Shown piece after piece: positions 8,166 through 16,100 of a stretch of DNA of 64,000 bases (the first letter of the stretch is position 1; the number at the start of each line of letters is the position of its first letter). Position numbers and translations under genes: made by a program. The notes under the pieces were generated by a model. The model was not told where the DNA came from, ran no database searches, and saw nothing but the letters and a program-made list of their open reading frames with translations. The DNA is taken from assembly GCF_016908415.1 (NCBI RefSeq), contig NZ_JAFBDW010000007.1, positions 8,004-72,003 on the forward strand, in the 5' to 3' direction. The stretch is from Caldicoprobacter guelmensis. GTDB lineage: Bacteria > Bacillota > Clostridia > Caldicoprobacterales > Caldicoprobacteraceae.

Positions 8166-8585
8166 TCAAAGGAATTTCTCTTTAACGATATTCGCATATT
8201 CAATTATGTCTATAAGATTGTTTTTCAAAATCGCGTATAATATTTCGGGCTGTACTCGTATATAATCATGTACTATAATATTACGAAACTGGGCCATTTT
8301 TTTAAGATTTTCGGCAAGCTCCTTGGGGATAATTCCTTGTTCCATCAATATTTGAAATAACTCCCTGTTGCTTTCAGGTTCTCTATAGCCGTGGTAAGAA
8401 ATTATATGATTTGCTATATCTATGCACGCTTCAATGGCCATATGTAAAGTTCTTTCAATGTAACGTCTTACAACTTTATCATTTAAAAACTGTTCCCAGC
8501 TTACTTTTGTTCTTGCCTCCTCAAGGTCTCTGCAGTACTCATCCAGGTACGCCAGCCTTCTGGCAATTATCGATTTTTCAACCAC
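8166..8585 (-). CDS. hepT: HepT-family (DUF86) ribonuclease toxin
   Basis: 139 residues, all helical. The active-site motif RX4HXY reads RNIIVHDY near residue 108, so the toxin is predicted functional. HepT is a HEPN-type RNase whose partner MntA adds AMP groups to it. The start overlaps the end of the upstream nucleotidyltransferase gene by 8 bp, the usual antitoxin-then-toxin arrangement of MntA-HepT modules. Confidence 0.85.
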   Translation of the reverse strand: MVEKSIIARRLAYLDEYCRDLEEARTKVSWEQFLNDKVVRRYIERTLHMAIEACIDIANHIISYHGYREPESNRELFQILMEQGIIPKELAENLKKMAQFRNIIVHDYIRVQPEILYAILKNNLIDIIEYANIVKEKFL

Positions 8586-9012
8586 GGTGCATGTCCCTCC
8601 GTTTCTTCTCTAGCCGCTTTAAAGCTTGAGAATAGTACAACTTATAAAAAGGTTGCATATCGAAATATTCCCTGCGTTTTTTTACTTCAAAAACTACTCG
8701 CTTATCAATATTCTTGTCTACCACTAGGATCTTATTAAGCATTATTTGGTGGAAAAAAAACGGGTCAGCGCTTTCTAGATCTACAATGTCTACTCTGGTG
8801 TTTAGTAGCTCTTCCAGTTTCCCGGCTATCTCAAGCTTTCTATGGAATCGGTATATTGTGCTTCTTTCCCCATCAAATAGAACCGCTATGTCAACATCGC
8901 TATTTTTTCTTGCCTTACCTTTTACAGTGGAGCCAAAGAGGTAGGCCGCTATTACGTCTCCTTGGTTTTTGAAATAGGACTGAAGTTTTTCTATTATGCT
9001 CTGTATGTCCAT
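8578..9012 (-). CDS. mntA: MntA-type minimal nucleotidyltransferase antitoxin
   Basis: 144 residues. The GSX10DXD catalytic motif is seen as GSTVKGKARKNSDVD, followed by the third acidic residue in TRVDIVDLE. In the characterised family this enzyme AMPylates the tyrosine of the HepT toxin and so neutralises it. The C-terminal 40 residues are lysine and arginine rich. First gene of the pair with hepT. Confidence 0.85.
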   Translation of the reverse strand: MDIQSIIEKLQSYFKNQGDVIAAYLFGSTVKGKARKNSDVDIAVLFDGERSTIYRFHRKLEIAGKLEELLNTRVDIVDLESADPFFFHQIMLNKILVVDKNIDKRVVFEVKKRREYFDMQPFYKLYYSQALKRLEKKRRDMHRG

Positions 9013-9190
9013 GCCTGTTCACCTTTGCTTTTTTATTACTACTATTTTAACTCATTTTGATTCGAAAAAACAGTGGATACTTTAATTGGCTGGTATTGCA
9101 TTGAATTTCGTAATTTTATTCACAAATGATAGCGGATATAGTATAATTCTATTTAAAGTCAATCGTACAGTCAATTAATTATCAAAATTT

Positions 9191-9367
9191 GCCGAGTATT
9201 CGCTTGATGTCATAAAGACTTTACAGCTGGCCGGAAAGAATAAAAGGCTTCTGGTAATATGGGATGGCGGTTATCAGGATGGCGTGCTGACTTATGCAAA
9301 ACCGGGTTATCCGGATTTTCACAGATATGAGATTAGAAATTATGGGGTGTCGTGCATTACGAAATAG
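9191..9367 (+). pseudogene. Unidentified coding remnant
   Basis: A 58-codon frame without a start codon reads AEYSLDVIKTLQLAG, LLVIWDGGYQDGVLTY and YEIRNYGVSC before TAG. The frame is closed by TAA at 9176-9178, so only an internal or C-terminal piece survives. It lies directly before the DUF6079-like remnant and is probably part of the same lost locus. No family is recognised. Confidence 0.4.
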
Positions 9368-9382
9368 GGGGTATGGCCTATT

Positions 9383-9526
9383 ATGAAATATGGTCAGCTT
9401 ATAAATTTTGATCCTATTGAGACAGTCATTTAGATAAAGGATGCTGATGATTCCTCTAAAGCCGCCAGACTGGTTGAAACCTACGTGATGTCGGACGACA
9501 TGAAGGTAGAGATAAGAATAAGTTGA
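9383..9526 (+). pseudogene. N-terminal remnant of a DUF6079-like defence ATPase
   Basis: 48 codons: MKYGQLINFDPIETVI, an in-frame TAG at 9431-9433, then KDADDSSKAARLVETYVMSD and a TGA. From memory, large DUF6079/BREX-associated ATPases open with M-K-Y-x-x-L-I-x-F-(D/E)-P-I-E-T-V-(I/V)-x-L-(R/K)-D-A-D and continue with a LVxTYVxS(D/E) stretch, which this matches on both sides of the stop. A gene that should exceed 1,000 codons is reduced to its first few dozen. The assignment is from memory and unverified. Confidence 0.5.
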
Positions 9527-9564
9527 GGATTATCGTAAAGAAGTAAAAGTGGAGGGCTGTGTTT

Positions 9565-9966
9565 ATGGATATACAGAGGTTAAGGGAAAAACTTGCTGGT
9601 TTTTCAGAGGCTTTAAACCGGCTAAAAGAAGCGCTGGAAAGAGATCAATCGGATGATATCGTTTTGGATGCAGTTATACAGAGGTTTGAATTCACATACG
9701 AGCTTTCCTGGAAGCTCATCAAGGCTTATATGTCTTACAGCGGCATAGCGGATGTCAAGACGCCAAGGCAGGCTTTTAAGGAGGCTTTTGCTGCCGGCTT
9801 GATCGAGGAGGGGGACGTGTGGCTTGGGATGCTGGACGACAGGAATGTTACCTCACATACCTACGATCAAAACACGGCCAGGTGCGTTTATGAAAAGGTG
9901 AAAAATAGATATTATCCAGCCATGAGCAAATTAAAAGAAGCAATAAGCAGGGAGATAGAGCAATGA
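9565..9966 (+). CDS. HI0074-type nucleotidyltransferase substrate-binding (HepT-like) protein
   Basis: 133 residues from ATG 9565, preferred over GTG 9559 because GGAGGG (9551-9556) is then correctly spaced. Helical; contains RFEFTYELSWKLIKAYM and DDRNVTSHTYDQ, the hallmark of the HI0074 family. The RN(V)TSHTY stretch is the counterpart of the HepT RX4HXY motif, so RNase activity is possible. It overlaps the following nucleotidyltransferase by 4 bp (ATGA). Together they resemble a second toxin-antitoxin pair, here with the toxin-like gene first. Confidence 0.82.
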   Translation: MDIQRLREKLAGFSEALNRLKEALERDQSDDIVLDAVIQRFEFTYELSWKLIKAYMSYSGIADVKTPRQAFKEAFAAGLIEEGDVWLGMLDDRNVTSHTYDQNTARCVYEKVKNRYYPAMSKLKEAISREIEQ

Positions 9967-10265
9967 GATTTGGTCTTGAAGAGCGTATAATCCAAAAGAT
10001 CGTATCAGCGATAGACAAACACAAAGCTGTAAAGAGAGCAGTTATATTCGGTTCAAGAGCCAGGGGTGACTACCGCTATAACTCGGATATTGACATTGCC
10101 ATATATACTGATGGAGGAGATTATCCCGGCCTTATTGACGATATCGACCGTGCAGCCGGGATATACAAGGTCGATGTGGTTGATGTAAACAGTTTGGATA
10201 ATGATGACTTCAAAAAAAGCATAGAAAGGGATGGAATAGATATATACAGGAGAGCTGATGTATGA
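9963..10265 (+). CDS. HI0073-type minimal nucleotidyltransferase (antitoxin)
   Basis: 100 residues. The catalytic motif GSRARGDYRYNSDID (GSX10DXD) lies near residue 32, and VDVVDV supplies the third acidic residue. Partner of the upstream HI0074-like protein, with an ATGA overlap. Its own stop codon overlaps an ATG that opens a 13-codon frame (10262-10303) and then ends, probably the stump of a deleted next gene. Confidence 0.82.
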   Translation: MRFGLEERIIQKIVSAIDKHKAVKRAVIFGSRARGDYRYNSDIDIAIYTDGGDYPGLIDDIDRAAGIYKVDVVDVNSLDNDDFKKSIERDGIDIYRRADV

Positions 10266-10358
10266 AGCTTACAAAGGAGTATTTGGACGAAGAAGGTATA
10301 TAGTGTGCTATTTGATCGCATGGTTGCCTACTATGTTGTAAACGGTGTCCTCGTGATA

Positions 10359-10542
10359 ATGAATGTCGCTGAGTTTTATAAAAGGCTTAAAGAAAAATTT
10401 ATTGAACGCGATGGGAATGTACTTTTTGTCCGACCAACCAATCAATACAATAAAAAAGTTGAAAAGGGATATCGATAACGTCCAGCTTTTATTTGTGGTT
10501 ATCGATGGGAAGAGTACCATACAGTGGCTTTATGGTTGCTAG
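10359..10542 (+). pseudogene. Fragment of a defence-type DNA methyltransferase, frameshifted
   Basis: The frame MNVAEFYKRLKEKFIERDG runs from 10359 and is thrown out of register at the GGG run 10413-10415. Removing one G restores ERDGMYFLSDQ, and the new frame goes on through NVQLLFVVIDGKSTIQWLYG to TAG. I recall the stretch F-x-E-R-D-G-M-Y-F-L-x-(D/E)-Q, followed later by L-F-V-x-(D/N)-E-x-(S/T)-A-I-x-W-L, from large adenine-specific methyltransferases found with DUF6079. Only an internal part remains, with one single-base insertion. Confidence 0.45.
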
Positions 10543-10631
10543 GCTGTAAAGGGGTGTTATTTTTTGGTAGGGTAAAATTCCCTAAAATTTTAGTATAAAT
10601 CAAAAGTTTATATTTTAAAGAGGTGTATAAT

Positions 10632-11903
10632 ATGCTCGATAAATCCAAAGTAAAAAGCCTTATATTTCATCCAGAAAAAGTTGTAAGAAAATATGCAATG
10701 GAGTTTTTCGCTGAAGGTGGTATTGGCGATATAGAGGTTACCAATATGCTGCTAGAATTATACAGCAAAGGGGTTGATGATGACGAGGCTTTGGACATAT
10801 TGAGCAGTATGCCGGATCTTCCTCATAATGAAGAAACTTTAAGCAGGCTGTGGGAGATAGAGCCGTCTGACCCCAATATAGTTTTTCACGTGGACAGGAC
10901 AATTGTGGAAGCCGATTTAGAGCTTTTGAAAAAATTGCCCGATGTTCGCCCGAGGGAGCAAAAGTATATCGACATTTTAGAAAAGAGGTTTTTGTTTGCC
11001 TCTATGGATACCGAAAAGCTGTGGGAAAAACTTTGGGAACACAGCCAGTCGGGGTTGGGTAAAGGTTTAGACGAGTTTGATTATAATTATGGTGAGATTA
11101 TAATAAAGGAGCTTGCCAAGCGCAAAGATTTTCCGACGGATAAATACTTGGAGAAAATACAAATCGACTATCCGGAGGATTATGACGGTTGGGATGATAC
11201 TTATCTTAGCGTCCTTGCCGGAGAACTTAAATCAAAAGAGTCAATACCTTTTCTTATCAGAACTCTTAAAATTGATGCGGCTTTCCTTTGCGAACGTGCC
11301 GTTGAGGCTTTGGTTAGGATTGGTACGGCCGAAGTTGTGGAAGCTATTGGCAATGAATATTTAAATGAAGATTTTCATTTTAGAATCTATGCAGCTGGAG
11401 TATTGGAGAAGATAAAGCTAAAGGAAAGCGAAGAGCTCATGCTAAAGCTTTTTCCTAGGGAAACCGATGTTACTTTGAAAACACATCTCGCCTATGGATT
11501 GTCTAAGCTTTTCTCTGTAGATGCTATTCCCATGATTTTGACCCTGCTGTGGCATGGTTATGATAGGCAATTCACAAATCTTGAAGAATCGGCCTATGTG
11601 CTTCATGTGGTACATGGCTTGAAACATCCCGATATGGATAAATGGTATAAAGGTATTAAGGAAGAAGAAGAAAAGTTAAAGGAATTGAAAAAGGTTATAT
11701 CCAAGGAGTATCTTCAAAGAATAATAGAGGAAGAATTTGAGGAACGCATGGCTGAAGCTCTTGGTAAATTGATTGAAGAAAGAAAAGAAAAGGAACGACT
11801 GAATAAAATATATTCCGGTGAGGTCAAAGTAGGGAGAAACGACCCTTGCCCCTGCGGCAGCGGTAAAAAGTACAAGAAGTGCTGTGGGAAATTTGTGGAA
11901 TAA
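10632..11903 (+). CDS. HEAT-repeat protein with C-terminal SEC-C zinc motif
   Basis: 423 residues from ATG 10632 (site GAGGTG directly upstream). The body consists of helical HEAT/PBS-type repeats (for example LKSKESIPFLIRTLKIDAAF and ERAVEALVRIGTAEVVEAIG), followed by a charged coiled coil near 370-395. The last 24 residues are a SEC-C motif, VGRNDPCPCGSGKKYKKCCG, a zinc-binding tail first known from SecA. Probably a scaffold or ribosome/protein-interacting factor; no enzyme domain is seen. The SEC-C coding stretch shares 45 identical nucleotides with the gene at 25454-26842. Confidence 0.75.
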   Translation: MLDKSKVKSLIFHPEKVVRKYAMEFFAEGGIGDIEVTNMLLELYSKGVDDDEALDILSSMPDLPHNEETLSRLWEIEPSDPNIVFHVDRTIVEADLELLKKLPDVRPREQKYIDILEKRFLFASMDTEKLWEKLWEHSQSGLGKGLDEFDYNYGEIIIKELAKRKDFPTDKYLEKIQIDYPEDYDGWDDTYLSVLAGELKSKESIPFLIRTLKIDAAFLCERAVEALVRIGTAEVVEAIGNEYLNEDFHFRIYAAGVLEKIKLKESEELMLKLFPRETDVTLKTHLAYGLSKLFSVDAIPMILTLLWHGYDRQFTNLEESAYVLHVVHGLKHPDMDKWYKGIKEEEEKLKELKKVISKEYLQRIIEEEFEERMAEALGKLIEERKEKERLNKIYSGEVKVGRNDPCPCGSGKKYKKCCGKFVE

Positions 11904-11925
11904 AGGTTGTTTGAGAATTCAGGCT

Positions 11926-11976
11926 AAAGTAAGAGGATTGTTAATCAGAAACACCTATTAACAATCCTCTTACTTT
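11926..11976. terminator. Perfect 20-bp inverted repeat, bidirectional terminator
   Basis: AAAGTAAGAGGATTGTTAAT (11926-11945) is perfectly repeated in reverse at 11957-11976 with an 11-nt loop. It separates the SEC-C gene from the converging sugar kinase gene. Confidence 0.7.
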
Positions 11977-12043
11977 AAGGTTTTCAGTTATTTTCAGAAT
12001 TATCAGGTTAACACTTGACTCAGTGGCTGTTAAAAGCTTGAAT

Positions 12044-12988
12044 TCAGTATATTTCAGTTGGCTTACTCCACTTTCGGCCTACACTTTCCCATGCGAGTAT
12101 AGCAGCACCTACTACAGGCTTGGTTGCTAAAAGTGTTACCTTAGTCCCTGGCACATAAGCATGTAACTTTGACGAAATGTATTCTACCATCCAGGGGGCT
12201 CCTTTGAAGAGACTTCCTGCTAACACCACCGGTATATCTTCCCCCGACAGTTCCAATTTACTTATAATTGTCTTAGCCATAGTTACCGCTTCATCGCACA
12301 CTCTGAACGCAATGCTTAATGCAACTTTATCACCTTTTGCTGCCACTTCAAAGAGAAGGGGTGCCATATGGATGATTTGCTCGCGATGGATTTTTCCGTA
12401 GTATAGAGCTTTGGCAAACTCATCATAATGGCAGTATCCGAAATATCTAAGCACCTCAGACTCCAGTAGCGTCTTGTCGCCTCGCCCGTCATAGCTGCGA
12501 AATGCCATGTGGAGCATTTCTTGTACAACCGATGACCCACCGCCCCAATCCCCAAAGGCATAGCCTTCACCGTAAAAGCGGAAATCACGACCATCCTTTC
12601 TCCTGCCATAGCCGTTGGTACCGCTACCCATGACAATAAGAACCCCCCAAAACTCGGGGCTTCCTGCCCTGAGGGCTATGACAGTATCATTTTCTACTAG
12701 GTACTTGTCGGCAATGCCGAGTGAAGACACAACCTGCGTTAACATTTCAAAATCCTCAGGGAAATCGGCTCCAGCAAGCCCGAAACATGCGGCTTTAAAC
12801 TGTTTTATTTCCATTCCGGATTTTGCCTGTTCAATGGCCAAAAGCCAATTTTCTTTGGCCTTTTCAACGCCAACACTTTCGTAATTTCCGGGGCCAGAGC
12901 GTCCTATGCCAATTTTATTACCTTGTTCATCGATGATTAATGCTTCTGTTTTACTTCCACCGGCATCCACACCGAGAAAGTATTCCAT
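12044..12988 (-). CDS. BadF/BcrA-type sugar kinase, probable N-acetylglucosamine kinase
   Basis: 314 residues. ASKHA fold with phosphate-1 motif GVDAGGSKTEALI near residue 6 and phosphate-2 region VIVMGSGTNGYGRR near 118, followed by GEGYAFGDWGGGSSV. This pattern is that of bacterial GlcNAc kinases of the BadF/BadG/BcrA/BcrD family, and not of ROK kinases. It follows the GH4 gene by 13 bp, so the pair forms an operon: the kinase would phosphorylate an amino sugar or glucose taken up or released from a glycoside. Confidence 0.75.
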   Translation of the reverse strand: MEYFLGVDAGGSKTEALIIDEQGNKIGIGRSGPGNYESVGVEKAKENWLLAIEQAKSGMEIKQFKAACFGLAGADFPEDFEMLTQVVSSLGIADKYLVENDTVIALRAGSPEFWGVLIVMGSGTNGYGRRKDGRDFRFYGEGYAFGDWGGGSSVVQEMLHMAFRSYDGRGDKTLLESEVLRYFGYCHYDEFAKALYYGKIHREQIIHMAPLLFEVAAKGDKVALSIAFRVCDEAVTMAKTIISKLELSGEDIPVVLAGSLFKGAPWMVEYISSKLHAYVPGTKVTLLATKPVVGAAILAWESVGRKWSKPTEIY

Positions 12989-13001
12989 ATCTATACCTCC
13001 T

Positions 13002-14246
13002 CTAAATCAAAGTAGGAAACAATCCTGCATTGGCATCCATCAATGCATCTAAAATCTTTTCAGCAAGAGATATGGAAGATACCAAGGGATGTTGCGCTAG
13101 CGCCATGACAGCCTTGCTGTATGAACCTTCAATAGCAGCTTCAATAGTTAACTGTTCATAAGCCTTGACAGCTTGAATGGTACCACGTACGGTTGTTGGA
13201 AGTGTTCCGATCATGTAGGGCTTTAGCAGACTTCCGTCTATATATACTGGGATTTCGACTACAGCATCATCCGGCAAGTCCTTTATGGCACCATTATTCA
13301 TCACGTTAATGATTTGAAATCCTCGTTTAAAGCCACATAGATGTTCAATAAGGTTTACTGCTGCTGTAGAATAAAAAGCACCACCGCGTTTTGAAAGCTG
13401 TGGAGGTTTTTCTGCCAATGTTGGATCTTTATAAAGTGTCAGCAATTCCTGCTCGATTTTTAAAACTTCTTCTGCACGCTTGGGTTTTTCCATGGCTTCC
13501 TTTACTTTCTCTTCGCGTAGATAATAATACCTTAAATAATAATTGGGAAACATGCCTAAATATTTGACAATCCGTTGTTCTTCGTTTGATAGAGGCAATT
13601 TGGCTAGAGCTTCAGTTGTTACGTCTTTTCCATTGACAAAAACCTTTCGCACAAAGCTTAAGTGATTTAACCCGAAGTAATCCAGAAACACATCTTCTGC
13701 TGTTACATCGAACATCCGTGCAAACATATTGCAAAAGTTGATAGGAGAATTGCATAAACCTATTGCCTTTACTGTGCTGTATTTTAAGAGCGCTTCGGTC
13801 ACAATCCCGGACGGGTTTGTAAAGTTTATGAACCACGCTTTAGGGCAATGCTCCTGGACCTGTTTCGCAATACTTAAAACAACCGGTATGGTTCTTAGGG
13901 CATTTGCAAATCCGCCAGGGCCGGTGGTTTCTTGTCCTAGGACTCCAAATTGTAGCGGTACAGTTTCATCCATAAGCCTTGCACGGTTTCCGCCGATACG
14001 GACCTGGTTGATCACAAAATCTGCACCGGGTAATGTCTCTTCAAGATTTGTTGTTTTTGATAGTTCGATCTTCGCATCTGATGCATTAATCATGCGCTTC
14101 AAAAATTCATAGACGGTATTCATTTTTTGAACATCTGTATCGACCAATGTGATGCTTAGATCTTGTACCAAGTGGCTTAATCGTATAAAACCTTCCATAA
14201 GCTCGGGTGTATATGTACTACCCCCACCAATAATTACTACTTTCAT
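13002..14246 (-). CDS. Family 4 glycosidase, 6-phospho-beta-glucosidase type
   Basis: 414 residues. N-terminal NAD-binding loop VVIIGGGSTYTPEL. The metal-binding cysteine is C165 in LCNSP and the metal-binding histidine H195 in GLNHLS. GH4 subgroups are distinguished by the tetrad after this cysteine; CN-x-P is the form of 6-phospho-beta-glucosidases (LicH/CelF type). Needs NAD and a divalent metal. First gene of an operon with the sugar kinase. No PTS genes lie in the window, so the source of the phosphorylated substrate is not evident, and the kinase next door may supply it. Confidence 0.85.
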   Translation of the reverse strand: MKVVIIGGGSTYTPELMEGFIRLSHLVQDLSITLVDTDVQKMNTVYEFLKRMINASDAKIELSKTTNLEETLPGADFVINQVRIGGNRARLMDETVPLQFGVLGQETTGPGGFANALRTIPVVLSIAKQVQEHCPKAWFINFTNPSGIVTEALLKYSTVKAIGLCNSPINFCNMFARMFDVTAEDVFLDYFGLNHLSFVRKVFVNGKDVTTEALAKLPLSNEEQRIVKYLGMFPNYYLRYYYLREEKVKEAMEKPKRAEEVLKIEQELLTLYKDPTLAEKPPQLSKRGGAFYSTAAVNLIEHLCGFKRGFQIINVMNNGAIKDLPDDAVVEIPVYIDGSLLKPYMIGTLPTTVRGTIQAVKAYEQLTIEAAIEGSYSKAVMALAQHPLVSSISLAEKILDALMDANAGLFPTLI

Positions 14247-14424
14247 ATGCTGTTGACCTCCAGTCTAAAAATAAATGTTATTTGTGGGAAAACAGATTTT
14301 AAGTTGATTATATTATGACCTTTATAATCTTTATACAGGAATATATTCGACCCAAAATTCAAAAATCCTTTTTGAGAATAGTTGATTCTATGTATGTAAA
14401 ATTTTGCTGCAAAAAACGAAATTT

Positions 14425-14549
14425 GCTTGAATGCGAGCTGCAAAGCTCAGTCTCTGGAGACGTAGCAATTTTGAAGCAAAAATGACAGGGCGTCATTTTT
14501 AGCGGCAATTGAACAAGATGTTCAATTGCCGCATGCAAAAATTGCAAGC
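14425..14549. other. Cluster of consecutive hairpins, possible structured RNA or repeat element
   Basis: Within 125 bases four compact inverted repeats follow each other: GAGCT/AGCTC with a GCAA loop (14435-14448), GTCTC/GAGAC (14450-14461), AAAAATGAC/GTCATTTTT with a 5-nt loop (14478-14500), and a perfect 13-bp stem GCGGCAATTGAAC/GTTCAATTGCCGC with a 5-nt loop (14502-14532). An outer pairing GCAATTTT (14465-14472) with AAAATTGC (14538-14545) encloses the last two. No open frame runs through it. The density of hairpins exceeds that of a terminator. Strand and function are unknown. Confidence 0.5.
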
Positions 14550-14662
14550 CAAAGCGTTACTAATTTCAGCGAGCATTCCGCAAATGGAGTTTTTCAGCAA
14601 TATCATAGTTTTAATTATGACAAATGCTTGGGATATTTGGGTCAAAAAGTACATAATGTTAT

Positions 14663-14695
14663 AAAGTAGCTACCCCTTAAAAGGGTAGCTACTTT
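14663..14695. terminator. Terminator hairpin after the fucosidase gene
   Basis: A perfect 13-bp stem, AAAGTAGCTACCC (14663-14675) and GGGTAGCTACTTT (14683-14695), 7-nt loop, lies 4 bp beyond the stop codon of the minus-strand fucosidase. Confidence 0.7.
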
Positions 14696-14699
14696 AATG

Positions 14700-15968
14700 T
14701 TATTCCTCCAGTTCCAGTTCTACGACGGTGTCAATCTCATCGGGCAACTTGGAGCTTCTAAAGTTGAGGAATATGGCATCGCCATAATGGTGTGCGTTCC
14801 ACGGCTTTTGTAGACTCACTTCAGAACCATCGGCAAGTAGCCTTGCTCTTTTAACTTTGCCTTTTATGCCTTGGATGGCGATGGGGCCTATGCCCCTTTC
14901 AAATATGTGTGCATACAGTTTGTTGCCTTTCTTTGTATAGCGTCCCCATTCGGGTTTTGGCAGGCCGGCGTTGCCGCAGCCATAAATGCTCTCACCGTTT
15001 TTGCTCATCCATTTTCCGATCTCGGTGAGTATCTCGACGCTCTCCTCTGGGATTTCTCCCTTTGCGTTGGGGCCAACGTTGAGCAGGAGGTTTCCACCCT
15101 TGCTTACGCACTCGACCAGTGCCCTGATAAGCTGTTTGGGCGATTTAAAGTCCTTATCGGCGGCGGCATATCCCCAGTGGTTGTTCATGGTGATGCATGC
15201 TTCCCAGGGTATGGGATTGCCTGCTTCATCCACAACGCCTTCGGGCGGTATGATCTGTTCGGGGGAGGCAAAGTCGCCGGCATAGATTTCTTTATTTGCT
15301 GACCGGATGTTACCGCCCAGCCTGTCGTCTATTATAATATGAGGCTGCAACGAGCGGACCATTTTAACCAACTCGGTAGCCTTCCAGGTTTCGCCCGACA
15401 TGTTGCTGTATGAAAAGTCAAACCACATTATATCGATTTTTCCGTAGTTGGTGAGGAGCTCCTTTACCTGTCCATGCATGTATTCTATGTATCGAGAAAA
15501 ATCGTGTTTCTTGTCCTTCCAGGCTTCATTGTCCCTCATGGGGTGAAAGCTGTCTCCGTATGCCGGATAATCGGGATGATGCCAGTCAAGCAGGGAATAA
15601 TAAAACCCCACCTTTAGGCCTTCGCTCCTGAAAGCCTCAACGTATTCTTTGATGAGGTCCCTGCCTGCAGGGGTGTTGGTTGCCTTGTAATCTGTGAGCT
15701 TGCTGTCGAATAGGCAGAAGCCGTCATGGTGTTTTGTTGTCATAACAGCATATTTCATACCGGCTTTTTTTGCCAGGGCCGCCCATTCTTTGGGATTGTA
15801 GTTTACGGGATTGAACTCCTCAAAAAACGGCTGATAGTTTTCGATTGAGAGCCTTTCGTGGCTCCTTACCCATTCGCCCCTTGCCGGGATAGCGTATATG
15901 CCCCAGTGGATAAACATGCCAAAGCGAGCCTTTACAAACCATTCGATGCGCTCATTTGCTGTTAACAT
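14700..15968 (-). CDS. Alpha-L-fucosidase, family GH29
   Basis: 422 residues from ATG 15968, which has AAAGGGGGTT just before it; the frame extends to a TTG at 15995 without a site. The N-terminal barrel shows RFGMFIHWG, the conserved TTKHHDGFCLFDSK, and the nucleophile region IDIMWFDFS with D184 as likely nucleophile. A C-terminal beta domain follows from about residue 335. No signal peptide, so it acts on fucosyl oligosaccharides inside the cell. The AraC regulator is transcribed divergently 132 bp away and probably controls it. Confidence 0.9.
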   Translation of the reverse strand: MLTANERIEWFVKARFGMFIHWGIYAIPARGEWVRSHERLSIENYQPFFEEFNPVNYNPKEWAALAKKAGMKYAVMTTKHHDGFCLFDSKLTDYKATNTPAGRDLIKEYVEAFRSEGLKVGFYYSLLDWHHPDYPAYGDSFHPMRDNEAWKDKKHDFSRYIEYMHGQVKELLTNYGKIDIMWFDFSYSNMSGETWKATELVKMVRSLQPHIIIDDRLGGNIRSANKEIYAGDFASPEQIIPPEGVVDEAGNPIPWEACITMNNHWGYAAADKDFKSPKQLIRALVECVSKGGNLLLNVGPNAKGEIPEESVEILTEIGKWMSKNGESIYGCGNAGLPKPEWGRYTKKGNKLYAHIFERGIGPIAIQGIKGKVKRARLLADGSEVSLQKPWNAHHYGDAIFLNFRSSKLPDEIDTVVELELEE

Positions 15969-16029
15969 GCAATTAACCCCCTTTTCAAAGTACAAATAAC
16001 GAAATTCTAAACAGATTATATTGAATTTG

Positions 16030-16038
16030 TGGTATAAT
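16030..16038 (+). promoter_or_regulatory. Extended -10 box before the AraC-type gene
   Basis: TGGTATAAT has the TGn extension and a perfect TATAAT. No good -35 is visible, as often with extended -10 promoters. It would give a leader of about 55 nt before the start codon at 16101. Confidence 0.4.
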
Positions 16039-16100
16039 AAAAATGGAGATTTTTAATATTTGGTTGTGCAAAACTAACTTTTTGCGTATAAAGGGTTGGT

